From the NCBI GenBank assembly GCA_015680905.1, contig CM027380.1:30186001-30250000 (forward strand): a stretch of DNA of 64,000 nt, read 5' to 3'. The translations under genes were made by a program, and so were the position numbers. The stretch is from Coptis chinensis (Eukaryota; Streptophyta; Magnoliopsida; Ranunculales; Ranunculaceae). The notes under the pieces were generated by a model. It did no database searches. It saw only the letters and a program-made list of their open reading frames with translations, and had not been told where the DNA came from. The stretch's first letter is position 1. Each line of letters opens with the position of its first letter. Shown here piece after piece: positions 46,163-56,998 of this stretch.

Positions 46163-47363
46163 ATTGGGTTATGGAAGCGAGTATGGCCCTTGTGGATGGA
46201 GGTGAGAGATCTTGCTCCATCCACTTGGACTTTGTTGCCTTATTCTTTTGTGTCCTCCATGTTCCTTCTTTTTCAGCTCTCTTGGTCTCTTCTGCCTCCT
46301 CAGCCATTTCTGCCCAACAGGTAGATGCCAATAGCGAGTCCGCTTCATTAAGGACTCTAAAAGTATTTTTGGGTGACTTAAATGACGCTATGGGGTCATT
46401 CACAGCTCCAACTACCAATTGTAAATCGTGGGGATCGTTAGTTGACCTTATCCCACAGCCAGCATGCTCACCTTCATAAAGAGTGCCACCGACTTGGTCC
46501 TTTATGCTTTCTGATACAATAACTTGGTCACTAGTGTTCACTGCCACTATTGACGTCCTTACATTCTCGATTGGTCCAAGAGTTCCAGAAGTTTGAGTAG
46601 GACTATTGAATGCGTCTACTGTTTCCCCAACCTCAATATCAGCTGTGTGCTGAGTGATCTCATCCAATTCCGAAGTTGAGTCCTGAAAGATATCTCTCGG
46701 TTCCGTTGCGGATGCCTCTATAAAAATCCCATGATCATCCTTTGTGCCACTTACTCCTGCATTCAGTACTTGAGTATTATTGTTCTTATTCCTTCTATTT
46801 CTTTTTTTTTTTTTTTTCCCTGCCTAGTCTATTGATCTATAACTGTTGCTTCTTTGCCTGTATTACTCTCGGGCAATTGATCATTGGGTTTGGTTGCAGT
46901 GTTCTTGACTGTGTTTTCTCCGTCTCTTATCCTTCTCATCACCATACATTCAGCCATGATATGACCTACTACCTTACAGTGAGGACAAAACTTTGGCAAT
47001 TTCTCCACTTCCACCTCTTGGAAAAAAGATTTGCCTTCCCCCTCCTCCCCTAGGATTTTTCCAGGGATAGGCTGAGCAAGATCGATTTCAACCATAACTA
47101 AAGCGAAGAAACCGAAGTCTCAGTTTAAAGTATGTTTGTCAACACCGATTGGATTCCCAAGACCCCTTGCTATAGACATCAAAATTTCATAGTCCCAGTA
47201 TTGTTGTCCTAGCTTTGGAAATTTCACCCATACTGCTGCTGTAGAAGTTCGGTGTACTGCTGGATCAAAGTCAGGCGTCCATTTCGAAAGTCAAAGAATT
47301 TGATCACCAAACTTCCAGGGGCCTCCACCCTAAATATTTCTCAAGTCTGCTTCACATGTTAGT
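46161..47363 (-). pseudogene. LINE 2 ORF1, C-terminal two-thirds
   Basis: Reading down from 47363 are the end of DUF4283 (GGPWKFGDQ, STAAVWVKFPKLGQQYW, IARGLGNPIGVD, with TAG in place of a Trp codon near 47332), then MVEIDLAQPIPG and a CCHC knuckle CPHCKVVGHIMAEC (47095-46829 frame), and a charged tail (46667-46161) ending just before ORF2. The N-terminal third is 8.5 kb away at 55850-56227 because an LTR element landed inside DUF4283. Confidence 0.83.
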
Positions 47364-48472
47364 TGATAACCGTAAAAATAGTAGAATCCTAAATATTAAT
47401 GTTAACAACACTAATACGTAATCCTACCGTTCTTACGTTTAAATCAATTCTTCTTACTCTCAAAACATAATCATGCAATATAATGAGTAAGGATTCGTCC
47501 ACTCTTAACTCTCTAGACTTAAATCGAATTCAACTAATCAAACCCAAAAGGAACAATGGTGAGAGTAATGATTTGATGTGAAATTTCTATACTACCATTC
47601 CCAACACAAGAACAATAATAACAATAAGACATAATTAAATTAAACTGAAATTAAAACTAATTTAGAACTAAGATTGTGAATAACTAATTATGAATTTAAG
47701 ACAACTAAATCTAAATAAGAATTTAAGCAATAATCTAAATTGAAATGAAGAACTAATACTTTATTCTAAAAACTAAAATATGATTCTAAACTAACTAATT
47801 GAATGAATGTAAAAAAATTAGATCTAGATCTAAAAACTAATCTAGATCTATCTTTTTCTAACCCTAAACTCCATTAACATTAGCTTCCTAACCTAACTGC
47901 CATTAACAAAGAGTCAAGCTTTTGTTTTTATACTTTCAGATCCAAAAATCGTGCATGGGCTTGGAGCCATGTTTTGGGTCGGAAAATCGGGCCCAAAACC
48001 CAATTTCTTTAGTCCAAAATGGGCTCTTCAGTTGTAGTTGGCTTCGACAGATGTTTCATCCACTTCTGCTCCTTTGATTGGGCCAACGCTTGGACCATTG
48101 GAAAGCTCTTTTCGAGCCGGTCGTTTTGACATAAGGTAGGCCCAATTCGAGGTCCGAGTCCAAATATATGGTGAGGAAGTTCTCACGACTTTGTGCTTTG
48201 TTTACGCCCGCGTGGACTTTGACTTTTCAGCTTTTGGTGGGCTTTACAAAGGCTTTGTCTTCTTGAAAATTGGCCTTTAATCATAGAACTCCTTAGCAAC
48301 CGACCTTTGCTCCTTTATCTCGCTAAAGTGGCACATTTCGCACATAATGGACTTTGAAGCTGAAATGCATAAAAACACGTAATCAATATTAACTCTTACT
48401 TATTATTCACATAATTGGTCTAAAAAAATACGATTGTTAAGGGGTTAAAACTACAGTTTTGGGCTCTTATCA
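47364..48472 (-). repeat. 3' LTR of the Athila-like element
   Basis: On the minus strand it starts TGATAAGAGCCCAAAAC at 48472 and ends TTATCA at 47364. From 47461 to 48472 it is about 96-97% identical by eye to 54829-55844. The last ~97 bp (47364-47460) match the other LTR only weakly. Both copies measure exactly 1,109 bp. Confidence 0.9.
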
Positions 48473-48484
48473 AACCACCCCAAA
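48473..48484 (-). other. polypurine tract of the Athila-like element
   Basis: On the minus strand GTTTGGGGTGGTT directly precedes the 3' LTR start TGATAAG. Immediately upstream lies a perfect hairpin, TTTGCTTG-TCCT-CAAGCAAA on the plus strand (about 48493-48512), of a kind often seen beside this tract in related plant elements. Confidence 0.7.
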
Positions 48485-48512
48485 CAGCATTTTGCTTGTC
48501 CTCAAGCAAAGA

Positions 48513-50972
48513 TGAGAAATTAGAATAAGTGATAAAAATGGAGTTTTATCTACTCTCGCGTTTATTTGAGTCGCGATTGCATTGACCATATATGCAACAA
48601 GGCCTTAAACCACTAGGAATTCCCTAGTGGACGAGTTATAGCCTCGTGAGAGTTTTCGATGAAGGTACTCACAAACTTCATCTATATTACAGCGACTAAG
48701 AAATAAAACTATTGTTTCCTTATTCATGCTCTAAATTAACTATACCTCTCACTAGCAATGAATACTGAGAATAATCATGTCGAAAACCTAAGCTAATGTA
48801 TGCATAATAATCAATCATCTGAATAAACATATATACAATGAGTAATGCTATGAAATGCGAGAAACGAGGTCCGTTTACGAAACTTTGGAATAAGCGTCCT
48901 TAAGTAGGTTCTCACATAAAAGTCAAGACAAAAATCACTCGATTTTTCCACTCAAGTTTTGCTACTCCAAAGGTGCGGTGGGCATACTTTACCTTATAAT
49001 CTCAATGACACACAAGGAAGCGAAGTTGATCAAACACATTTGCCACTTACTATCCCACTAACCTATTCCTAATTGAGCTAGAGGTCTTTATTAGGTGTTC
49101 AGGGGATTAGGAGATGGTTTAAGAAGGAAGGAAATGGATATTCAAAAGGGACAAGTCTGAGATAATAGAGTCTTCATATTATGTAACTAGAGAAAACCTT
49201 GTTATTTACTTTTGCTTCTACACTTTGTTTCCATCCTTAGCCATTTTTTTTTTCTTTTTCTTTGGCTTTTGACTCCTTTTATTCTATTTTTTTGGAGTTT
49301 TTATTTTATTTCTATTTTTATTTTTCTTTTCTTTGGATGGAAACTTCTTTTCTTTATTTTTTTGAAGCAATTAACTAACTTTTGTTTACACAGGTTTTTC
49401 TCTTCTTCTTTCTTCCTAATTCTATTCTCAGATTTATCTAAATTGGGTAGGTTGAATTTTTTATTTTGTTTTGTTTTGTAACAGGATAAAGGATTTGTGG
49501 TTTATGAAAGGGCTAATGAAAGGCTCAGTAGGGAGACTAGCGGAAAATATACTTAGGTTAGAATTTCTAGCTATATCGATCCAAAAAGGGCCTAAATTCT
49601 CTCTTAGGACATGGTATAGTGGTCAAGCAAGTGGACGTGTGATTTCTCTATTCGGAATATACTTCTCCCTTGTGTCATTTCTCAAATGTTTCACTCATAT
49701 AAGGCTTTAGGCTATATTCTCACAGGATTTGTAGAATAAGTACTCTAGCCTAGATTTTTAAACTTTCTTGCCAAACAATCATAGATACTCATGTAATATA
49801 TTTATAGATAGATGCAAAGATTATTACCTACATATTAACCTAAGTTTCTAAAAACTATTCTAATGCAAAAGCTACGTGAGACTTCTAGATTATTAAGAGC
49901 ATAGAGAAAGAAACAATACCAATATTCCTAAGTGTATAGCATAAACTTTTTATTTTTATTTTTATTATTTTTAAGACAAATAATCGTAATATACAACCTA
50001 ATATGTGCTTAACATTTACATCGTGTTTCTATACCACCCCCCAAACAATTTGGGAGAAGGGGTTCATGAAACAATTCAATAGCACAATTAAATTATACAA
50101 CTAACTAATTTTATAATTTTTAACATTTTATAAATAAAAGTCGTAATTTACATCCTAAAAGTGTCTAATTTTTGCAAATGTTTCTATCCCACCCCAAAAC
50201 AATCGAGCGCTTTGTCCTCAAACTGTAAAGAGATAAGGAAAGAATTTACCATAGAAGCGTGGCAAAAATTGGCGCACTTTGAACAGAAATATTGTAAAGA
50301 TGATATGATAATATGAATCACAATTAAACTGGTACGTACTAACTAACACAAACTCTACTGGAGGTAAACATGATAGGCTTAGGGTGGCAACATGATTTGA
50401 AATGAATACCAAAATACGCCACCCCCAAACAAAATTGGAAAACTCTTTTTAAGTTTGAAAATTTTGTTTGGCCTATACTCCAGAAAGTTGGTATTGTATG
50501 AAAACTTGGGTCTTTTAAAGTCAGATTCGCTAGACTTACTAATATATGTGTATTAAAATGCAGTTTACCATATATCAACAATCGAAAAAGTTGTGGGGTC
50601 TTTCCACAAATAATTAATATGGAATGCACCATCAAATAGAATTAAGCACCAAGATTTCCTATGACGTAGCTTAGTGGAATGAGAGCAAAGCCTTATAGAT
50701 CTAAAACCTAATCGAGCATACAGTTTCTTCTTTGTCCTCCTACGAAGGGGATGCCAAGTAAATGAACGTGAGAAAATTGATGGTTGTGGAAGATATGTAG
50801 GATGTGGATAATTTTTAGAAGGAAAAAATGGAAAAAATGAAAAAGTGTCAGGTGGCTTGTCCTTGGGTGTTACTTCTTCACCAGTTGGTTTTAGATAGTT
50901 ATGAAGCATAGGAGGAACGCCAAGGTCAAGTACAAACTCAATGATTTTTTGAAAAGGTAGAGGCGAAGAACA
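48513..50972 (-). other. non-coding 3' region of the Athila-like element
   Basis: About 2.4 kb between the last recognisable coding frame and the polypurine tract. It holds T-rich stretches near 49240-49470 and a diverged tandem repeat at 49967-50205. Short ORFs on either strand show no RT or integrase motif. Confidence 0.5.
49967..50215. repeat. diverged ~157-bp tandem repeat with polypurine-like tracts
   Basis: The order TCGTAAT(A/T)TACA, then GTGTTTCTATACCACCCCCCAAAC (broken here only for description: GTTTCTAT then ACCACCCC), occurs near 50031 and again near 50182. A further GCCACCCCCAAAC lies at 50418 and the true polypurine tract is at 48473. Confidence 0.5.
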
Positions 50973-51377
50973 TTAAGTGTGGAAGGTTGAATGAGTGACA
51001 TGAGGATGTGAGGTGGGTGAATGGTGTTCAACTAGTGTTCTTAGGTCTATATCATCAGAGGCCTTGAGATATGCAAAACATTCCTTAATAGGTAGGTAAG
51101 AAGAATCACTGGGATAGAGGGCGAAAAATTCTTCTTCCGTCATGGCGTCAAGAGATGAATGGATGTCAATAGGAGAGAACTCGCGAGGCGGCAAAGAAGG
51201 GTTGCAAAAGAGTCGAAGGAAATCCTCCTTGATGTTATCTACGTCTAGGGAGTAGAAATTGTGATCCTTGTCTTCTTCCATAAGAGGGGTATCTACTAGT
51301 GTGGGGACTAAAGTGTCAGCCGCACTAATGTGAGGTACAAAACTCTCAATGGACTTCACTTTCCCTTCTACAGGCAA
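50973..51377 (-). pseudogene. unrecognised frame after the protease, Athila-like element
   Basis: A 134-residue acidic frame (VKSIESFVPHISAADTLVPT, TEEEFFALYPSDSSYL) continues just downstream of the protease in the same element. I recognise no domain, and no RT motif appears where pol should begin. It may be spacer sequence between protease and a deleted pol. Confidence 0.4.
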
Positions 51378-51379
51378 AC

Positions 51380-51760
51380 CTAGTTGTCCCCTGCTTTTTG
51401 TCTAAACATGTTAACTTCTACTGAAAGATTTCCAAAAGAAAGAGTCATTGAGCCATCCCGACAATTGATTTGGGCATTGGCGGTTGCCAAGAAAGGGCGC
51501 CCTAAGATGATGGGAATGGAATCATGAGCAACTTCACGTGTCAAGAATAACAAAGTAAATTTTGGATAGTAAAAATCCTGAACTTTAACGAGAATATTTT
51601 CAACTACACCCTTGGGATACTTAATAGAACGATCGGCTAACTGCAAAGTCATTTTGGTTGGTTGAAGTTTTGTTAGACCTAGTTGTTTATATAAATAAAA
51701 AGGAGTAAGTTAACACTTTTCGCCCCGAGGTCTAATAAAGCGGTTGTTATGAAGGTATCA
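51380..51760 (-). pseudogene. Athila-like aspartic protease
   Basis: The order LLPFYLYKQLGL, TLQLADRSIKYPKGVVENIL and PIILGRPFLATANAQINC is the protease signature of Athila/Tat gag-pro proteins. The active site reads DLGA (codons at 51732-51721), the form common in this branch, but the frame changes directly after it. The open part runs 51652-51380. Confidence 0.82.
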
Positions 51761-51761
51761 C

Positions 51762-53544
51762 CTAAGGTGCATTGTCTGATAGGGGCGACCAGGGGTCCTT
51801 GTACTTAACAATTCCGTTATGTTCAGATAAAGAGGGATATTGTTCAGTTAAGAATGCTTCGTGGGGTATGTTGGTTTTCCTCTTCTTGGTGCACAACTCT
51901 TTAAGAAACTTAGCGTGTCCAGGTAGACTTTTTATAGCTTCTAGAAAAGGTAGGTTTATAGTAAAATTTTTAAACACTTCCCTAATCTCATCAAAATTCT
52001 CGTCCTTTTTAAACACAACTAGTCTTTGGGGATCAGGTGCTTTATCGCTATTTTTAGAAGAAGGGATAAAAGTATTATTAGTCTTTGCTTTATCTCTAGC
52101 CGTTTTCCATCTAGGTGTCCATATTGGAACCTCTACAGGTGTAGGGTCTTTAGTTTCTATTATAGTATTTGGTATGGTATCATTTTTAGTTTGCGGGTAA
52201 TCTTTAGGCATAGTCACTTGGTTATCAACTACTGCATACGAAGCGAAGGGGTAGTGACTGCCTGTAGGTCCCCTTGGTTTATATTACCATTACAGTAAAT
52301 ACTATTTATTTCAAAGCGGTGTTTGTTGACTTAGGATTAGGTGCTTGCTTGACTTGGAAACACCCGGTTTGGTTATTATTTTGGTTAGAAGACATGTCAA
52401 TAACCTTTTGGCACAAAGGCGCATCATTTGCATCGTTTGTTTCATCATATTAGAGTTTTGATCATCTTTGATCTTTCATCAAGTTGGAGTTTTGTTGCAT
52501 AATTTGATTTTGTTTCTCCAACAAGGTCACTACTACTTTGTCCGTAGATGGTTGTATTGGAATTAAAGCTTGTTGGCGTTCATGTCTTGATGTTGATAGT
52601 TCGGGTAATGGGTACTAAACCCTATTATTGGTCACCTAAGTTCCCTTGTCCTTGATGTTGAGTTAACTGGTTTGAAGTGTGATGGTTGTGGTGGTGTTTG
52701 TTCATAGACAAGAGGACAATAGAAGTCGGAATGCTCAAGACTACAAACAGACATTACAACGAAAGTAGAGAGTTAATGTTCATGACTGGAGTGGGTTGTT
52801 GTTGAGCGAGATGGCATCTACCTTTTAGTGAGGGCATCGATAAGAGTTTTAAGCTTCGGGATCATGTTTAACCTCAAGAGAAGAAGGAGAGGAGCGGGAG
52901 GAATCGTTACCTCCCCAATTGTTGTTCTTCTTAGATTGATCTTCTAAGAATTTATAAGCCTCCAAGGCTCCTTTACTAAGAAAACTACCCCAGTCATGAT
53001 ATCTAGAACCTCCTTATGACGATGTAAAAGCCCTTGAAGAAGGCACGAACAAAGCGTGTCTTTCGCAAGATTATGATCGGGCATTCAATGAGAAGATCGA
53101 TTGAAACGATTCGAGGGGCCTCGAAAAGGATTCATGAGGATTACGGTGAAGAAATGAATCTTGTGAAACATTTCATCTGTCTTTAGTCTTTGGGTAAAAT
53201 TGTTCCATGAACAATTGAACAAGTTGAGCCCATGAGTCCCGAGAGTTTGGCGTTTGGGCGGTTAACCAAAGGCAGCCTTTGTCGGCTAGGGTGAAAGGAA
53301 ACACCCTAAGTTTAACTTGATCGGACTTACGCTAGGATGATGGAATGTAGTGAGAACTTGGTCTATCTACACGATATGCTGGTAAGGCTTCTCGTGGTCT
53401 AAACCATGAAAAACCGGTAACAAGTTAAATATATTAGGGGGATTCGAAAATCCCCACTAGGTCTACAAAAAACGATGCGACTTAGGGCCATCGTTTTAGG
53501 GCTTTATAAAAATCAGAGAGAGGAGTCTCTTGTTCTTTAGCCAT
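51762..53544 (-). pseudogene. Athila-like gag (broken)
   Basis: On the minus strand it begins at ATG 53544 (MAKEQETPLSDFYKAL). Capsid motifs follow in scattered frames: VKLRVFPFTLADKGCLWL, WAQLVQLFMEQFYP, and later ALEAYKFLEDQSKKNNNWG near 52950. The C-terminal part is open at 52217-51762 (INLPFLEAIKSLPGHAKFLK, the conserved end of Athila-type gag). More than five stops and frame changes are visible in the first half. Confidence 0.8.
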
Positions 53545-54718
53545 TGATGCAAGTGTAGTGTGTGAAATTCTAGATAGGCGTGTTATATTTATTTCTACAA
53601 AAAACAAGCCTAATTATACTAGAATTAAAACTCCTCTGACAGAAGAGGCGAGGAGTGGAAGAAGGAGTACCTGAATGCCTCCTTGCTACGCGTTTGAATA
53701 GCGTCTTGTATACGCGATCTCAGTGTATTTAACAAGTTAGAAACACTGAATAACTTGAAGAAATAGAAATTTGAACTAACCTGTGAAAATTGGGCTGTTC
53801 ACGCTGAATTTTCCTTCGAGGGCACGGGTGCCCTCTGTTTTTTCGAATGTCCAGTGTTTTGGGCGCGGTCACGCTCGGTTTGGGCGCGGGTCGCGCTTCA
53901 GGATTTTCGAGTTTTAGGCCTTTTATCGTACTCCAAAAAATTTGAAATTTTAACAGTAATTTTCTAAGACATCTATCAAGTAGCCTGTAAAATTTCAGAT
54001 CAATCGGAGCTATGAAAGTCCCTCTACTGCCCTGCAAAGTTTGCGAAACAGTTTTCAAATACAATACAAACAACCGAATGGTTAACCCATCAAAACAAAG
54101 CCAAAAATTGCCAAATTTTTACTGGAGACTCCTGACAGATCCTACCTGTTCCTGTAAAAAGTTTAGAGCAATTGGAGTTCTACAACCTCTCCTTATCGGC
54201 TGGTGTTCCAGATATTAAGTGTTTGCAACACTGCAGAAACACACTGGAAACACTCTACTATTTAGGTAGTCAAAACAAATAAAAAACTCGTCAAATTGTT
54301 ACTAAAAACTCCTGACTTAGGATAGATACTTCTGTAAAAATTATAGAATTTTTAGAACTCCCTAAGTAACCTTACTCGTCTGTTTTTCAAGAACATACGG
54401 TGTGAAAACTGAAATGCAGCACTGTAAAGATCGTATTTTTTTCATAAGGTAAACCAACTTTGAAAAATCTGAAAATATTCCAGTAAATCAACAACACATT
54501 AAATATTATGTATGAAAATTTTCAGAATTTTTAAAAATTTAGAAATACCTTCACCGCAGTGTTTTTCTTTGTGAATCCGCAGCCCCTATGCCTGAAACAG
54601 TGAACAGTTCTGAAAATTCAAAAAATAAGAATGAAAAATTAAAAGGGTGGGTGGGTAGAGAATGGGGGATTGCCCATTGGATTCAAGCAATTGAATTCTT
54701 GTCTAGAATGAGATTAAG
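53545..54718 (-). other. leader of the Athila-like element with diverged tandem repeats
   Basis: The untranslated leader between the primer-binding site and gag. From about 53930 to 54560 it contains about four diverged ~190-bp repeats, each with a CTCCTGAC-like word, CCTGTAAAA and an AATTGGAG/AATCGGAG word. No gene. Confidence 0.5.
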
Positions 54719-54735
54719 ATGGCAGCGGCGCCATT
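54719..54735 (-). other. primer-binding site of the Athila-like element
   Basis: On the minus strand, TGGCGCCGCTGCCATC starts two bases after the 5' LTR. It matches the TGGCGCCGTTGCC form typical of Athila elements, which is complementary to a tRNA-Asp 3' end. Confidence 0.75.
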
Positions 54736-55844
54736 TGATAAAAGTTATTTTACGTATTCTAACTATCTATGCGTAAACACAAATAATCATTTTACGTAAA
54801 TACGTGTTTATATCAATATTCTTACTCTCAAAACATAATCATGCAATATAATAAGTAAGGATTCGTCTACTCTTAACTCTCTAGACTTAAATCGAATTCA
54901 ACTAATCAAACCCAAAATGAACAATGGTGAGAGTAATGATTTGATGTGAAATTTCTATACTACCATTCCCAACACAAGAACAATAATAACAATAAGACAG
55001 AATTAAATTAAACTGAAATTAAAACTAATTTAGAACTAAGATTGTGAATAACTAATTATGAATTTAAGACAACTAAATCTAAATAAGAATTTAAGCAATA
55101 ATCTAAATTGAAATGAAGAACTAATACTTTATTCTAAAAACTAAAATATGATTCTAAACTAACTAATTGAATGAATGTTAAAAAACTAGATCTAGATCTA
55201 AAAACTAATCTAGATCTATCTTTTTCTAACCCTAAACTCTATTAACATTAGCTTCCTAACCTAACTGCCATTAAGAAAGAGTCAAGCTTTTGTTTTTATA
55301 CTTTCAGATCCAAAAATCGTGCATGGGCTTGGAGCCATGTTTTGGGCCAGAAAATCGGGCCCAAAACCCAATTTCTTTAGTCTAAAATGGGCTCTTCAGC
55401 TGTAGTTGGCTTCGACAGATGTTTCGTCCACTTTTGATCCTCTGATTGGGCCAACGCTTGGACCATTGGAAAGCTCTTTTCGAGCCGGTCGTTTTGACAT
55501 AACATAGGCCCAATTCTGAGGTCTGAGTCCAAAGATATAGTCTTCGGAAGTTCTGCTGACTTTGTGCACTGTTTCTGCCCGCGTGGACTTTGACTTTTCA
55601 GCTTTTGATCGGGATTTACAAAGGCTTTGTCTTCTTGAAAATTGGCCTTTAATCACAGAACTCCTTAGCAACCGACCTTTGCTCTTTTATCTCGCTAAAG
55701 TGGCACATTTCTGCACATAATGGACTTTGAAGCCTGAAATGCATAAAAACACGTAATCAATATTAACTCTTACTTATTATTCACATAATTGGTCTAAAAG
55801 TACGATTGTTAAGGGGTTAAAACTACAGTTTTGGGCTCTTATCA
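54736..55844 (-). repeat. 5' LTR of the Athila-like element
   Basis: Same length (1,109 bp) and same ends as 47364-48472. The terminal ~93 bp beside the primer-binding site (54736-54828) diverge strongly from the other copy. Confidence 0.9.
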
Positions 55845-55849
55845 TTAGT

Positions 55850-56227
55850 CGTATCATAAAAAACCCCTTTCCCAAGGGAACGATTTTCCAATCTCCCTTC
55901 GGTTGCCATTTACCCTAAGCTATTTTTTAACTTCCTCTTGTTTTATCTTCTGGAACTCTAACCTTCCTATCAAGCAGAGTTTACAATAAAGTTGTCCTCT
56001 TTCAACTGCTTTTTGCGGCAATCTAATAGAAGGAATGTTACCTTTCGTTTCTGGGACTGGTAGCTCAGCTACATTTAGTTGTTCGGGTTGAGCACCTCTA
56101 ACTTTGTCTGCAAAAGAAGCCTTGGTAGCCCGGTCCCATCTTTCACCGTATTTGGAGCTTCATGTACTTGACTAGTGCCTATCTCACCAGTACTAATGAA
56201 TGAATTCTCAAGAGCATAAAGATCCAT
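55850..56227 (-). pseudogene. LINE 2 ORF1, N-terminal third
   Basis: It starts at ATG 56227 (MDLYALENSFISTGEIGT), shifts frame near 56150, then reads RATKASFADKVRG, NIPSIRLPQKAVERGQLYCK and SFPWERGFFMIRL up to the LTR insertion. That is the first part of the DUF4283 domain; the rest resumes at 47358. A TAG lies near 55915. Confidence 0.75.
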
Positions 56228-56299
56228 GCTTGTTTGTTTCCCTTTCTAAACTTACACTGTCAACAATGGAGGATTTTACCATAAAAGGAAAAAAACAAG

Positions 56300-56506
56300 T
56301 AGCTACAAACAGATAAGAAAATTCTACCTAATATTTTTAATTATTCTAGGAAAAAAAGGAGGCACTGGATCACTAGAGTAGCTTAAGTTATATCACAACT
56401 AGTCGCCACTAAGACAGTACGTCCCCATTGTATAAGACATTAGCTTAAGTTAATCACATACAATTTGCAATGAATAGCAACAACTGAAAATCCATGTTCT
56501 GCACTT
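56300..56506. other. non-coding flank of LINE 2
   Basis: Nothing recognised. Confidence 0.4.
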
Positions 56507-56620
56507 AGGGCTGTAAGTAGGCCGGGCTAGGATAGGCTAGCCCAATTGTATCAAAATTGATAACTTAAAGATCTAGCCCGATAATACATGGACCGATAGT
56601 TTGTTGGGCCAGATTTGGAT
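56507..56620. mobile_element. possible truncated hAT-like MITE
   Basis: TAGGGCTGTAAGTAGGCCGG resembles the TAGGGxxGGxAA-GGCCGG left ends of the complete hAT elements here, but no matching right end or 8-bp duplication is present. Confidence 0.35.
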
Positions 56621-56661
56621 GTCACGTTACCCCAGTCCGAAAGTTATTTGCATATTATAGC

Positions 56662-56990
56662 TAGGGCAGGGAATGGGTCGGGTTTGGGTTGGATATGGCT
56701 ATATCCGAATTCGAACCTGAATAGTTTGACAATATTTGAACCCAAATCCGAATCAAACCGAAATCTTCTATCCGAACGCGACCCGAACCGAGCCCAACCG
56801 ATCCGATTGGATAACACTAAAAATTCAAAAAAGCCCACAAAATATATTCGAACCCAAACCCGAATCCGACATATCTGAATCCGAACCCGACCAGAATAAA
56901 TAAACGGATATGAAAATTGACCCGAACCTGAACTATTTAGATTCAGATCGGGTCGGATTTGGGTCAAACCCGACCCGATTCCCTACTCTA
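56662..56990. mobile_element. hAT-type MITE, 329 bp
   Basis: Ends TAGGGCAGGGAATGGGTCGG and (in complement) TAGAGTAGGGAATCGGGTCG pair over about 22 bp, and a perfect 8-bp duplication ATTATAGC lies at 56654-56661 and 56991-56998. The body is a run of ACCCGAACC / GGTTCGGGT-like words. No coding capacity. Confidence 0.9.
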
Positions 56991-56998
56991 ATTATAGC

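Larger units (their letters stand above)
47364..55844 (-). mobile_element. Athila-like gag-protease LTR element lacking pol (non-autonomous)
   Basis: An 8,481-bp element is bounded by two 1,109-bp LTRs (47364-48472 and 54736-55844) in minus orientation and flanked by the target duplication TTAGT (47359-47363 and 55845-55849). A primer-binding site and a polypurine tract are at the expected places. Coding on the minus strand is a broken gag and an aspartic protease with an Athila/Tat-type signature. I see no RT, RNase H or integrase motif between the protease and the 3' LTR, so it would depend on other elements. It sits inside ORF1 of LINE 2 and is therefore younger than that LINE. Confidence 0.88.
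41989..56290 (-). mobile_element. L1-type LINE 2, minus strand, split by an LTR element
   Basis: The 3' end is a T-run at 41989-41998 (the A-tail on the minus strand) just beyond an AATAAA signal. The body runs upward to 47363, is interrupted by the LTR element at 47364-55844, and resumes at 55850 with the N-terminal part of ORF1 whose start codon is at 56227. Without the insert it is about 5.8 kb. Order on the minus strand is ORF1, endonuclease, RT, zf-RVT, RNase H. I could not find its target duplication, so the exact 5' end (about 56230-56300) is uncertain. Every domain has stops or frame changes. Confidence 0.85.

Noticed and set aside
50565..50909. 114-residue minus-strand ORF in the Athila-like element as possible pol
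   Set aside because: It contains none of the RT, RNase H or integrase motifs and has no frame continuity with the protease.
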